Under the pieces are notes generated by a model. That model ran no database searches. It was not told the DNA's origin and saw only the letters and a list, made by a program, of their open reading frames with translations. Below, piece after piece: positions 1 through 6,358 of a stretch of DNA of 6,980 bases. Origin of the DNA: Arenicellales bacterium (GTDB lineage: Bacteria > Pseudomonadota > Gammaproteobacteria > BMS3Bbin11); the NCBI GenBank assembly GCA_029287965.1, contig JARFQC010000049.1:1-6980 (forward strand). The letters run 5' to 3'. How positions within the stretch are numbered: the stretch's first letter is position 1; the number at the start of each line of letters is the position of its first letter. The position numbers were made by a program, and so were the translations under genes.

Positions 1-600
1 GTCATGAACGGCGAGTTCAAGCGCGGCACCGGTGAAAGGATCAATGCCGTGATCTGGTTTTGCGATATGCGCGGGTTTACACGCCTGGGCGACACACACT
101 CCGCCGAAGACCTGGTGGAAATACTCGACCACTACTTCGAATGTCTTGCCACGCCGGTGGAACAGGCGGGTGGAGAAATACTGAAATTCATCGGTGATGC
201 CGTACTGGCAATATTTCCTATCGGCAATACCCCTGGAGTCGAGTGCGAAAAGGCCCTGTCCGCTGCCGAGGCTGCCTTGCAAAATCTTGCTGAATGGTCC
301 GGTCAGGATGACAACCGTCCAACACTGAAGGCAGGTATCGCACTGCATATAGGCGAGGTCCTGTACGGAAACATCGGCGGAAGTTCACGGCTTGACTTCA
401 AGGTGATCGGCAGCACGGTCAAAGATGCATCGCGGATAGAGTCGCTATGCAAGCAGACGTACCCGATTTTACTCACGGAGGGCGTGAAGCGTCACTTGCC
501 TGACAGGAAACTGGTATCCATAGGAGAGCAGGAACTGCGCGGGGTCAACCAGCCGCTGGAACTGTTCACGCTGGCTTCCATGGCAAATCCCGCGGCATAG
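1..600 (+). CDS. Class III adenylate/guanylate cyclase, C-terminal part (5' end outside window)
   Basis: This is the catalytic domain of a class III nucleotidyl cyclase, which makes cAMP or cGMP from ATP or GTP. The frame is open to the left edge. Residues are numbered from the in-frame Met at 4-6, which is probably internal: related proteins carry a long N-terminal region before the RGTGE(R/K)I segment seen here at residues 7-13. The metal-binding aspartates are D21 (FCDMRGFT) and D65 (KFIGDAV). K61 sits where class III enzymes carry a purine-selecting residue. R144 in ASRIE matches the transition-state arginine. The usual Asn of the TVN motif is Lys here (K140). The domain ends with an LRGV-x2-PLELF segment typical of these proteins, then a short tail. 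It lies 95 bp upstream of metG on the same strand, with no sign of shared function. Family assignment is secure; catalytic activity and nucleotide choice are uncertain. Confidence 0.88.
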   Translation, partial: VMNGEFKRGTGERINAVIWFCDMRGFTRLGDTHSAEDLVEILDHYFECLATPVEQAGGEILKFIGDAVLAIFPIGNTPGVECEKALSAAEAALQNLAEWSGQDDNRPTLKAGIALHIGEVLYGNIGGSSRLDFKVIGSTVKDASRIESLCKQTYPILLTEGVKRHLPDRKLVSIGEQELRGVNQPLELFTLASMANPAA

Positions 601-695
601 GAAATATTCACCGGCCCGGCCATCCCCGACTGGCATCGAACGATCAAAATTGGTACCTTGCCCTGCTTTTCCTGCCGAGCCGAAACTAACTGATC

Positions 696-2741
696 ATGAC
701 GCAACCCGAGCGTAAAATTCTCGTCACCAGTGCCCTGCCCTATGCCAACGGGCCGATCCATATCGGACACCTGGTTGAATATATCCAGACCGATATCTGG
801 GTACGTTTTCAAAAGATGCGTGGACATGACTGCCTGTATGTCTGTGCAGATGATGCCCACGGCACGCCGATCATGCTGCGGGCCCGCCAGGAAGGCATTG
901 AACCTGAAGAATTGATCAGCCGTGTATCTGTAGAACACCAGGCTGATTTCGCTGATTTTCATATTGGCTTCGACAACTACCATTCAACCCACTCGGATGA
1001 GAACAGGCACCACGCCGAACTGATCTACACGCGCAACCGGGATGGCGGACATATCGTCAAACGCATGATCACCCAGGCCTACGACCCGGTAGAGAACATG
1101 TTTCTGCCGGACCGGTTCATCAAGGGCGAATGCCCGAAGTGCGGTTCCGCAGACCAGTACGGCGACAACTGCGAGGTATGCGGTGCCAGCTACTCACCCA
1201 GTGAGCTAAAGAATCCGGTGTCTGCCGTATCGGGCGCCAAGCCGATTGACAAGGAATCCGACCACTACTTCTTCAAGCTGGCTGACTTCGAGGACATGCT
1301 CAAGAGGTGGACGACTGCCGGCCACCTGCAACCCGAGATATCGAACAAGCTGGGCGAATGGTTCGAATCAGGTTTGCAGGAATGGGATATTTCCCGTGAT
1401 GCCCCCTACTTCGGCTTCGAAATTCCCGACCATCCCGGCAAGTATTTCTATGTCTGGCTGGACGCCCCGATCGGCTACATGGCCAGCCTGCAAAACCTCT
1501 GTGATCGCACGGAAGGCCTGGACTTCGATGACTACTGGAAAGTGGACTCGGACGCGGAGGTCTACCATTTCATCGGCAAGGACATCGTCTATTTCCACTG
1601 CCTGTTCTGGCCCGCCATGCTCGATGGTGCCGGTTACCGCAAGCCTACAGCCGTGTATGCGCACGGATTCCTCACCGTAGACGGACAGAAGATGTCCAAG
1701 TCACGCGGCACCTTCATCATGGCGCGCACCTACCTGGACAATCTGAATCCGGAATATCTGCGCTACTACTTCGCGGCCAAGCTGGGTTCCGGCGTCGAAG
1801 ATATCGACCTGAATCTTGATGACTTCCAGGCGCGGGTGAATTCGGACCTGGTGGGCAAGGTCGTCAACATTGCGTCGCGTTGCGCTGGTTTCATTAGTAA
1901 AAAATACGCCGGGCGCCTGTCTGACCGGATACACCAGCCAGACCTGCTTGAACGGTTTACTGGCGCTTCCGACATGATTGCCGGGCATTACGAGCAGCGT
2001 GAGTACAGCCGTGCCGTGCGCGAGATCATGGCGCTGGCCGATGCCGCAAACCAGTACATCGATGAATTCAAACCGTGGGTGCTGGCGAAAGAGGACGGCC
2101 GCGAGCAGGACGTGCAGGACGTGTGCAGCATGGGCCTGAACCTGTTCCGCATCCTGGCAGGCTACCTGAAACCCATACTGCCCGAGATGGCAGCAGCGGC
2201 GGAAAGCTTTCTGAATGTTGATCCGCTGACATGGAACGACCTGCAGCAGCCGCTTAGCGATCACACCATCAACAAATTCAAGCCCTTGTTGACACGTGTT
2301 GACCCGGACACGGTACAGAAAATGGTTGAACAATCGACTGCAACACTCGGACCAAAAATAGAAAACCAGGAAGAAAAACCAATGGATACCCCTCTCGCAA
2401 AAGATCCCATCAGTGACGAAATAAGCTTCGACGACTTCGTCAAGCTCGACCTGCGCATTGCCAGGATAGCCAGGGCCGAGCACGTTGAAGGTGCCGACAA
2501 GCTGCTGCAGCTGACCCTTGATCTCGATGGCGAAACCCGCAATGTCTTCGCCGGCATCAAGTCGGCCTACGATCCGGCGGACCTGGAAGGCCGGCTGACG
2601 GTCATGGTCGCCAACCTGGCACCGAGAAAAATGCGCTTCGGCGTCTCAGAAGGTATGGTACTGGCTGCGGGCCCGGGTGGCAGTGACCTGTTCATCCTCG
2701 GCCCTGATGAAGGTGCCCAGCCGGGAATGCGGGTCAAGTAG
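696..2741 (+). CDS. metG: Methionine--tRNA ligase (methionyl-tRNA synthetase)
   Basis: Cytoplasmic class I aminoacyl-tRNA synthetase that charges tRNA-Met with methionine using ATP, supplying initiation and elongation. The 681-aa product is close to the roughly 677 aa of the E. coli enzyme and similar throughout. It shows the HIGH signature at residues 22-25 and KMSKS at 332-336. The zinc knuckle has two CxxC pairs, C146/C149 and C159/C162. The Rossmann fold and helical anticodon-binding region follow, with the conserved block KYFYVWLDAPIGYM. A polar linker spans about residues 540-577. An EMAP II/Trbp111-like tRNA-binding OB fold runs from about 578 to the end and ends in PGMRVK, as in the long, dimeric form of MetG. 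The ATG at 696 is chosen because the protein then starts MTQPERKILVTSALPYANG, as in relatives; the ribosome binding site is weak. No residue looks out of place. The gene ends inside the tail of the convergent tetR-type gene. Confidence 0.98.
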   Translation: MTQPERKILVTSALPYANGPIHIGHLVEYIQTDIWVRFQKMRGHDCLYVCADDAHGTPIMLRARQEGIEPEELISRVSVEHQADFADFHIGFDNYHSTHSDENRHHAELIYTRNRDGGHIVKRMITQAYDPVENMFLPDRFIKGECPKCGSADQYGDNCEVCGASYSPSELKNPVSAVSGAKPIDKESDHYFFKLADFEDMLKRWTTAGHLQPEISNKLGEWFESGLQEWDISRDAPYFGFEIPDHPGKYFYVWLDAPIGYMASLQNLCDRTEGLDFDDYWKVDSDAEVYHFIGKDIVYFHCLFWPAMLDGAGYRKPTAVYAHGFLTVDGQKMSKSRGTFIMARTYLDNLNPEYLRYYFAAKLGSGVEDIDLNLDDFQARVNSDLVGKVVNIASRCAGFISKKYAGRLSDRIHQPDLLERFTGASDMIAGHYEQREYSRAVREIMALADAANQYIDEFKPWVLAKEDGREQDVQDVCSMGLNLFRILAGYLKPILPEMAAAAESFLNVDPLTWNDLQQPLSDHTINKFKPLLTRVDPDTVQKMVEQSTATLGPKIENQEEKPMDTPLAKDPISDEISFDDFVKLDLRIARIARAEHVEGADKLLQLTLDLDGETRNVFAGIKSAYDPADLEGRLTVMVANLAPRKMRFGVSEGMVLAAGPGGSDLFILGPDEGAQPGMRVK

Positions 2742-3336
2742 CCTGCCTGCCACGCAGGAAATTTTCGATCAGCGTATGCGTCATTTGTTTCGTTGTCTGC
2801 CCGCCAGCGAGGTCCAGGCGCTGGCGGATTCTCAGTGTGCAGATTCCGTGGACGCTCGCCCACAGCACTCTTGCTACCTGCTCATCTGAGGCTTGATCAA
2901 CCGGGTTGTTCGCAACGGGCAACGCATACTCAATTATCCTGAAAACCCGGCTGACTTTTTCTTCATACCAGTCGGGCAGTACGTTGCCCTTATCCGTCAC
3001 GTATTCGAAAAGCATGTTCCAACGCGATAAATGCTGTTCAGCAAAATCGATATAGGATGAGGCAAGTCGACAAAGTGTTTCTGCGCCCCTGTCGCGTATG
3101 TCCACACGTTGTTCCAGCCACTTCACCATCAGGTCCAGGGTTCGACCATTGACCTGCAATACCAGGTCGTCCAGGTTGTCGAACACGAGATACAAGGTGC
3201 CGACTGTGTAACCGATCTCGTTAGCTACCTTGCGTGCCGAAAGAGATTTGTAACCACCTTCTGTAACGATTGACTCTGCTGCCTGCAAAGCCATCTGGCG
3301 AATTTCATCACGGCTGTGATCGCTGCGTCTCCCCAT
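2734..3336 (-). CDS. TetR/AcrR-family transcriptional repressor with WHG-type C-terminal domain
   Basis: A 200-aa, one-component DNA-binding repressor of typical TetR length. The N-terminal helix-turn-helix lies at about residues 32-51 (LSARKVANEIGYTVGTLY), with the usual F52 just after the recognition helix. The C-terminal ligand-binding and dimerisation half contains the W159-x3-H163-G164 signature of the WHG (TetR_C_33) group. The inducer cannot be told from sequence. The start is supported by GAGGTG (plus-strand 3341-3346), a good ribosome binding site just upstream of the ATG at 3336-3334. The gene is divergent from the VIT-vWA gene across 168 bp holding several palindromes, the classic arrangement for a TetR repressor controlling itself and its neighbour. 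Its 3' end overlaps the last 8 bp of metG tail to tail. Family is certain; the target is inferred from position. Confidence 0.93.
   Translation of the reverse strand: MGRRSDHSRDEIRQMALQAAESIVTEGGYKSLSARKVANEIGYTVGTLYLVFDNLDDLVLQVNGRTLDLMVKWLEQRVDIRDRGAETLCRLASSYIDFAEQHLSRWNMLFEYVTDKGNVLPDWYEEKVSRVFRIIEYALPVANNPVDQASDEQVARVLWASVHGICTLRIRQRLDLAGGQTTKQMTHTLIENFLRGRQAT
2746..2758. terminator. Weak bidirectional hairpin at the metG/tetR convergent junction (candidate)
   Basis: CCTGC-CAC-GCAGG forms a 5-bp GC-rich stem with a 3-base loop just after the metG stop, followed by AAATTTT (2759-2765). It lies inside the 3' end of the tetR-type gene. It is the only hairpin I see at this junction. The stem is short and the T-run is imperfect, so a real termination role is doubtful. 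Confidence 0.25.
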
Positions 3337-3367
3337 GCCCCACCTCGAATTACAATAATTTAAAAAA

Positions 3368-3396
3368 AGTGTATCGGACTATTGAACAATGTTCAA
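3368..3396 (-). promoter_or_regulatory. Putative sigma-70 promoter of the tetR-type gene
   Basis: Read on the minus strand, TTGAAC (3396-3391) as -35 and TACACT (3373-3368) as -10 are separated by exactly 17 bp. Each matches four of six consensus positions. Transcription would begin near 3361, about 25 bases before the start codon and upstream of the GAGGTG ribosome binding site. The -35 box lies inside the palindrome at 3381-3397, so a bound repressor would block it, implying autorepression. This is inferred from sequence only. Confidence 0.5.
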
Positions 3397-3397
3397 T
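3381..3397. promoter_or_regulatory. Putative TetR operator, site 1 (perfect palindrome)
   Basis: ATTGAACAATGTTCAAT is a perfect 17-bp inverted repeat: 8-bp arms around a central A at 3389. It covers the -35 box of the presumed tetR promoter and lies just upstream of the forward -10 candidate. It is the best copy of a motif found three times in this divergent region, which strongly suggests a regulator binding site. The adjacent TetR protein is the natural candidate. Confidence 0.75.
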
Positions 3398-3400
3398 AAA

Positions 3401-3411
3401 ATGTTAAACAT
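3401..3411. repeat. Related short palindrome between operator sites 1 and 2
   Basis: ATGTT-A-AACAT is an 11-bp inverted repeat centred on 3406. Its centre lies 17 bp from the centre of site 1 (3389) and 17 bp from that of site 2 (3423). Its arms are a degenerate version of the same half-site (TGTT/AACA). It may be a weak extra binding position in a phased row of sites, or chance in AT-rich DNA. Confidence 0.4.
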
Positions 3412-3416
3412 ATAAC
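3411..3416 (+). promoter_or_regulatory. Candidate -10 element for the VIT-vWA/rhomboid operon
   Basis: TATAAC matches five of six -10 consensus bases and lies between operator sites 1 and 2. Transcription would start near 3423, inside site 2, leaving an untranslated leader of about 80 bases. No good -35 box sits 16-18 bp upstream: that DNA is within site 1. An alternative pair, TTGAAC (3382-3387) with TAAACA (3405-3410) at 17 bp, is weaker at -10. The placement suits repression, but the exact promoter is unsettled. Confidence 0.35.
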
Positions 3417-3429
3417 TGAACGGTGTTCA
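3417..3429. promoter_or_regulatory. Putative TetR operator, site 2
   Basis: TGAAC-GGT-GTTCA has the same 5-bp arms as site 1 (TGAAC-AAT-GTTCA) with a different 3-bp centre. Conserved arms and a variable centre are what a dimeric repressor site would show. It would overlap the likely transcription start of the forward operon. Confidence 0.65.
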
Positions 3430-3441
3430 TTTTTTATGCGA

Positions 3442-3457
3442 GGCTCTTTATGGAGCC
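3442..3457 (+). other. Small hairpin in the presumed leader of the VIT-vWA operon
   Basis: GGCTC (3442-3446) and GAGCC (3453-3457) can pair around a TTTATG loop, followed by ATTTT. It lies between operator sites 2 and 3. The 5-bp stem and short T-run make a weak terminator or attenuator possible, but it could equally be a passive leader structure or chance. Confidence 0.3.
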
Positions 3458-3473
3458 ATTTTAAACGCCGTTA

Positions 3474-3490
3474 ATTAAACAATGTTCAAT
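3474..3490. promoter_or_regulatory. Putative TetR operator, site 3
   Basis: ATTAAACAATGTTCAAT matches site 1 at 16 of 17 positions; the only change is G to A in the left arm. It ends three bases before the GGAGAG ribosome binding site (3494-3499) of the VIT-vWA gene, well downstream of the likely promoter. A repressor here could act as a roadblock or, with site 1 about 93 bp away, form a loop. Confidence 0.65.
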
Positions 3491-3504
3491 TTTGGAGAGC
3501 TATC

Positions 3505-5628
3505 ATGAATAGACATAACGCACCCATATCTCTCTGGCGCACGCTTTGTGCAGCAGGGCTACTGCTACTCTCCGGTTTCGCTCACGCAGCCGGACTCCTC
3601 ACTCCGACCGACGGCAGCCTGCCTCCCCTCTACATCAAAGACCACCATGTCACAGTAGTCATCGAAGACAGCTACGCAGTCACCACCGTCGAACAGACCT
3701 TTCACAACCCCTATCAACAAGACCTCGAAGCCATTTACAGCTTTCCTGTGCCTGAGCAGGGAGCCGTCTCGGAATTCACCATGTGGATAGATGGCAAACC
3801 CGTGGTCGGCGAAGTACTGGAAAAACAGCAGGCCCGCAACGTTTACGAGCAGGAAAAAAAGGCCGGCCGGGAAGCAGGTATCGCAGAGCAAGACACCTAC
3901 AAGACCTTCGATATCACTGTAACCCCGGTGCGTGCAGGCAAGGATACGCGCATCAGGCTTGTTTACCTGCAATCGGCATCAGTAGATACAGGCATTGGAC
4001 GCTACGTTTACCCGCTTGAAGAAGGCGGTGTCGATGAGAAGAAACTGGCCTTCTGGACGGCCAATGACAAGGTTACACATAACTTCGGTTTTGACCTGAA
4101 ACTGCGCTCGTCCTACCCCGTTGAAGCCGTTCGTGTTCCCGATCAATCAAGCGCCGAAATCAAGCAACTGAACGACAGTGAATGGCGGGTGCACCTGGGA
4201 CAGACGGGCGAAACACGCACCACTGACCAGGATGCATCGCCCACTCAGGATTTCCCTCGCGAAACACGGCCTGCCCAGGGGGCTGGATATGCTGCCAGGT
4301 TGGACAGGGACATAGTCGTGTACTGGCGCCACCAGGCCGGTCTTCCGGGCAGTGTCGACCTCGTCACTCACAAACCCGACGCCGATAAGCGCGGAAGTTT
4401 CATGATGGTTGTCACGCCGGGCGACGATCTACAGGCCATCACCGAAGGCAGGGACTGGATATTTGTGCTCGATATTTCAGGATCCATGCGGGCCAAGTAC
4501 GCCACGCTCGCTGATGGCGTGGAGCGCGCCCTCGGCAAACTGCATCCGGATGATCGTTTCCGTGTTGTGCTGTTCAACAGGACTGCACGAGAACTGACAC
4601 CCGGCTTCATCAATGCCACGAAGGCATCCATCCGTAAGTACAGTAAAGCCGTTGCCGGAATCCAGCCGTCGGACGGGACAAATCTGTACGCCGGGCTGAA
4701 GCACGGCCTGGACGTGCTGGAAGCGGACCGCACCAGCGCAATCGTGCTGGTCACTGATGGGGTGGCAAACGTCGGCGTAACAGACCAGAAAAACTTCGTT
4801 GAACTGGTCAATAAAAAGGACGTTCGCCTGTTCACCTTCGTCATGGGCAACAGTGCCAACCGACCCATGCTCGAAGCCATGACCCGTGCAACTAACGGTT
4901 TTGCTGCCAGCATATCCAACAGTGACGACATTGCTGGACAATTGCTTGCCGCAGTCAGCAAGGTCAATCACCAGGCTCTGCATGGCGTCTCGCTCTCCAT
5001 CACAGGCGTAAAGACCGCCGACCTGGCGCCACAGAAGATCGGCAGTCTCTACCGCGGCCAGCAAATGATCATGTTCGGCCACTACTGGGGCAGTGGCAAT
5101 GCAAATGTCGCGCTCAAAGGGCTTATTTCCGGTACCGAGAAGGTCTACCGCACAGCGTTCGAGTTCCCCCGGACGAGTACAGAGAACCCCGAGATTGAGC
5201 GTCTGTGGGCCTATGCCACCATACGTGACCAACAGCAAACCCTGGACAACTTCGGCAAGAATCCTGACCTGAAGAGCTCGATCGTGGACCTGGCACTGGA
5301 ATATGGGCTGGTCACGGATCATACATCCATGGTTGTGCTGCGAGAGGAGCGCTTCAAGGCGCTCGGCATCGATCGCAGTAATCTGCGTCGCACCGGCATT
5401 GAGCAGATGGCCAGGCAGCAGCGGGCACAGCGCCAGGTGGTGTCACGCCGCGTGGACACACAACAGCCGATGTACTCCAGCAGCAGAGCCAACCACAGCA
5501 GCGGCTCAGGGGCAGTCGACTACTGGACGATACTGATGCTCGCACCAGTGGGTGTTATCTACGTAATGTTCGTGGTGCCGGGATTGATATCCAGGCGGCG
5601 CCATCCTCGTGACCGGCACATGACATGA
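3505..5628 (+). CDS. Secreted, membrane-anchored VIT and von Willebrand factor A domain protein
   Basis: A 707-aa exported protein with no enzymatic assignment; vWA domains usually bind protein partners through a metal. A Sec signal peptide fits residues 1-28 (Arg-containing start, LLLL core, A-H-A cleavage site). A VIT domain follows at about 33-165 (FPVPEQGAV, EKQQARNVYEQ). The vWA domain spans about 317-490 with a complete metal site (MIDAS): D323-S325-S327, T392 and D418. A further domain of about 120 residues ends in the ALEYGLVTDHTSMVV block shared by VIT-vWA proteins. The tail has a Gln/Arg then Ser/Gly-rich stretch (about 630-669), a hydrophobic helix (about 674-695) and an RRR cluster at 697-699. 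This resembles sorting signals cut by a membrane protease, yet lacks LPXTG and a Gly-Gly pair. The start follows GGAGAG (3494-3499) with 5-base spacing. Its stop overlaps the next start (ATGA). Domain assignment is firm; role is unknown. Confidence 0.9.
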   Translation: MNRHNAPISLWRTLCAAGLLLLSGFAHAAGLLTPTDGSLPPLYIKDHHVTVVIEDSYAVTTVEQTFHNPYQQDLEAIYSFPVPEQGAVSEFTMWIDGKPVVGEVLEKQQARNVYEQEKKAGREAGIAEQDTYKTFDITVTPVRAGKDTRIRLVYLQSASVDTGIGRYVYPLEEGGVDEKKLAFWTANDKVTHNFGFDLKLRSSYPVEAVRVPDQSSAEIKQLNDSEWRVHLGQTGETRTTDQDASPTQDFPRETRPAQGAGYAARLDRDIVVYWRHQAGLPGSVDLVTHKPDADKRGSFMMVVTPGDDLQAITEGRDWIFVLDISGSMRAKYATLADGVERALGKLHPDDRFRVVLFNRTARELTPGFINATKASIRKYSKAVAGIQPSDGTNLYAGLKHGLDVLEADRTSAIVLVTDGVANVGVTDQKNFVELVNKKDVRLFTFVMGNSANRPMLEAMTRATNGFAASISNSDDIAGQLLAAVSKVNHQALHGVSLSITGVKTADLAPQKIGSLYRGQQMIMFGHYWGSGNANVALKGLISGTEKVYRTAFEFPRTSTENPEIERLWAYATIRDQQQTLDNFGKNPDLKSSIVDLALEYGLVTDHTSMVVLREERFKALGIDRSNLRRTGIEQMARQQRAQRQVVSRRVDTQQPMYSSSRANHSSGSGAVDYWTILMLAPVGVIYVMFVVPGLISRRRHPRDRHMT

Positions 5629-6296
5629 GCAGCATATCAATGCCGTACATTATCTTCGACAACGACCACGGCGGCATTCGGCCGCCGTGGTTCTCGCTGT
5701 TCGTCACAGCGGGTGCGGCGATCCTGTATCTGCTGCTCGGCCCCGCCCCCGAACACCTTGTCTTTGACCGGTTTGCTGTGCAGCAGGGTGAATGGTGGCG
5801 CCTGATCACCGGGCATCTCGTGCATGGCGATTTCAGTCATGCCTGCTGGGACGTCCTGGCGTTCTGCCTGATCTCTGTTCCGCTGGAAATACTGGAACGC
5901 AAAGATCCCGTACTGGTGACGCCAGTGGCCGTCATTCTAATTGATGCCTGGCTGTGGATTGGATTGCCCGAACTGGATCGTTATGCGGGCCTGTCGGGCA
6001 TCATCAATGCCCTCTTCCCCCTGCTCCTGTACCGCTTGTGGCAACGAACGAAGCATCCCATCATAGCGATTATTGCGGCACTAGCTGCATCTAAGCTCAT
6101 AATCGAAGCATTTACTGGCCAGGCTATTGTTACCAATACCTTGTGGCCAAGCCTGCCATCCGTACACGTAATGGGCGTCATCGCTGCAGTACTTTTCATC
6201 ATGACCGGAAATCTGACAGCCCGCTGTAGATCCACCATCAGGAAGCAAAAAATCCCGTCCAGTTTGAGATATAACCGCCCCGGGGCGCGGGACTGA
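5625..6296 (+). CDS. Rhomboid-family intramembrane serine protease, rhombosortase-like
   Basis: A 223-aa inner-membrane protein with about six hydrophobic helices (near residues 22-39, 72-91, 96-115, 122-138, 145-163 and 179-197), the compact rhomboid core. The catalytic dyad is visible: S124 in GLSG on helix 4 and H181 on helix 6. The WWRLITGHLVHGDFSH segment corresponds to the loop and start of helix 2, with H72 matching GlpG H150. The GlpG oxyanion Asn (N154) aligns with D76. Rhombosortases (rrtA group) are short rhomboids that process C-terminal GlyGly-CTERM tails; size, the WWRLxTGH segment and GLSG fit, but this could be a neighbouring rhomboid group. The tail after residue 198 is basic and probably cytoplasmic. 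The ATG sits in an ATGA overlap with the upstream stop, so translation is coupled; Met6 at 5640 is a less likely start. The likely substrate is the upstream VIT-vWA protein, by inference. Confidence 0.82.
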   Translation: MSSISMPYIIFDNDHGGIRPPWFSLFVTAGAAILYLLLGPAPEHLVFDRFAVQQGEWWRLITGHLVHGDFSHACWDVLAFCLISVPLEILERKDPVLVTPVAVILIDAWLWIGLPELDRYAGLSGIINALFPLLLYRLWQRTKHPIIAIIAALAASKLIIEAFTGQAIVTNTLWPSLPSVHVMGVIAAVLFIMTGNLTARCRSTIRKQKIPSSLRYNRPGARD

Positions 6297-6325
6297 TCAA
6301 CAATTTACCTTCTGTCACGTATACT
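6297..6325 (+). promoter_or_regulatory. Putative promoter of the rnf operon
   Basis: TCAACA (6297-6302, four of six consensus bases) and TATACT (6320-6325, five of six) are 17 bp apart, in the 62-bp gap between the rhomboid gene and rnfA. Transcription would start near 6332, about 27 bases before rnfA. This would let rnf be expressed independently of the upstream cassette. No terminator is visible before it, so read-through is also possible. Confidence 0.45.
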
Positions 6326-6358
6326 CAGCAGATCTGAAATTTCTGTTGTTTGGGACGA

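Noticed and set aside
4..6. ATG as the true start of the cyclase gene
   Set aside because: The frame is open to the window edge and the RGTGERI segment right after it is normally preceded by a long N-terminal region in related cyclases, so the Met is probably internal.
601..695. Promoter or terminator between the cyclase gene and metG
   Set aside because: TTGGTA (650-655) has no acceptable -10 box at the right distance, and no GC-rich hairpin with a T-run is present.
1701..2483. Long minus-strand open frame (260 aa) opposite metG
   Set aside because: It is antisense to strongly conserved metG sequence and its translation shows no family motif.
4477..5322. Long minus-strand open frame (281 aa) opposite the VIT-vWA gene
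   Set aside because: It is antisense to a gene with clear domain motifs, has no recognisable family features and no ribosome binding site I can see; it is a by-product of the coding strand.
5500..5625. LPXTG-type or Gly-Gly sorting motif at the end of the VIT-vWA protein
   Set aside because: Neither motif is present; only a Ser/Gly-rich stretch precedes the hydrophobic helix, so I call the tail sorting-signal-like and not a known class.
6276..6287. Perfect 12-bp palindrome CGCCCCGGGGCG near the end of the rhomboid gene, as a terminator before rnfA
   Set aside because: It has no loop and no T-run after it and lies within coding sequence; it cannot form a normal terminator hairpin.
6350..6358. 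Upstream TTG as the rnfA start
   Set aside because: The ATG at 6359 aligns with the start of known RnfA proteins; the TTG adds only three residues.
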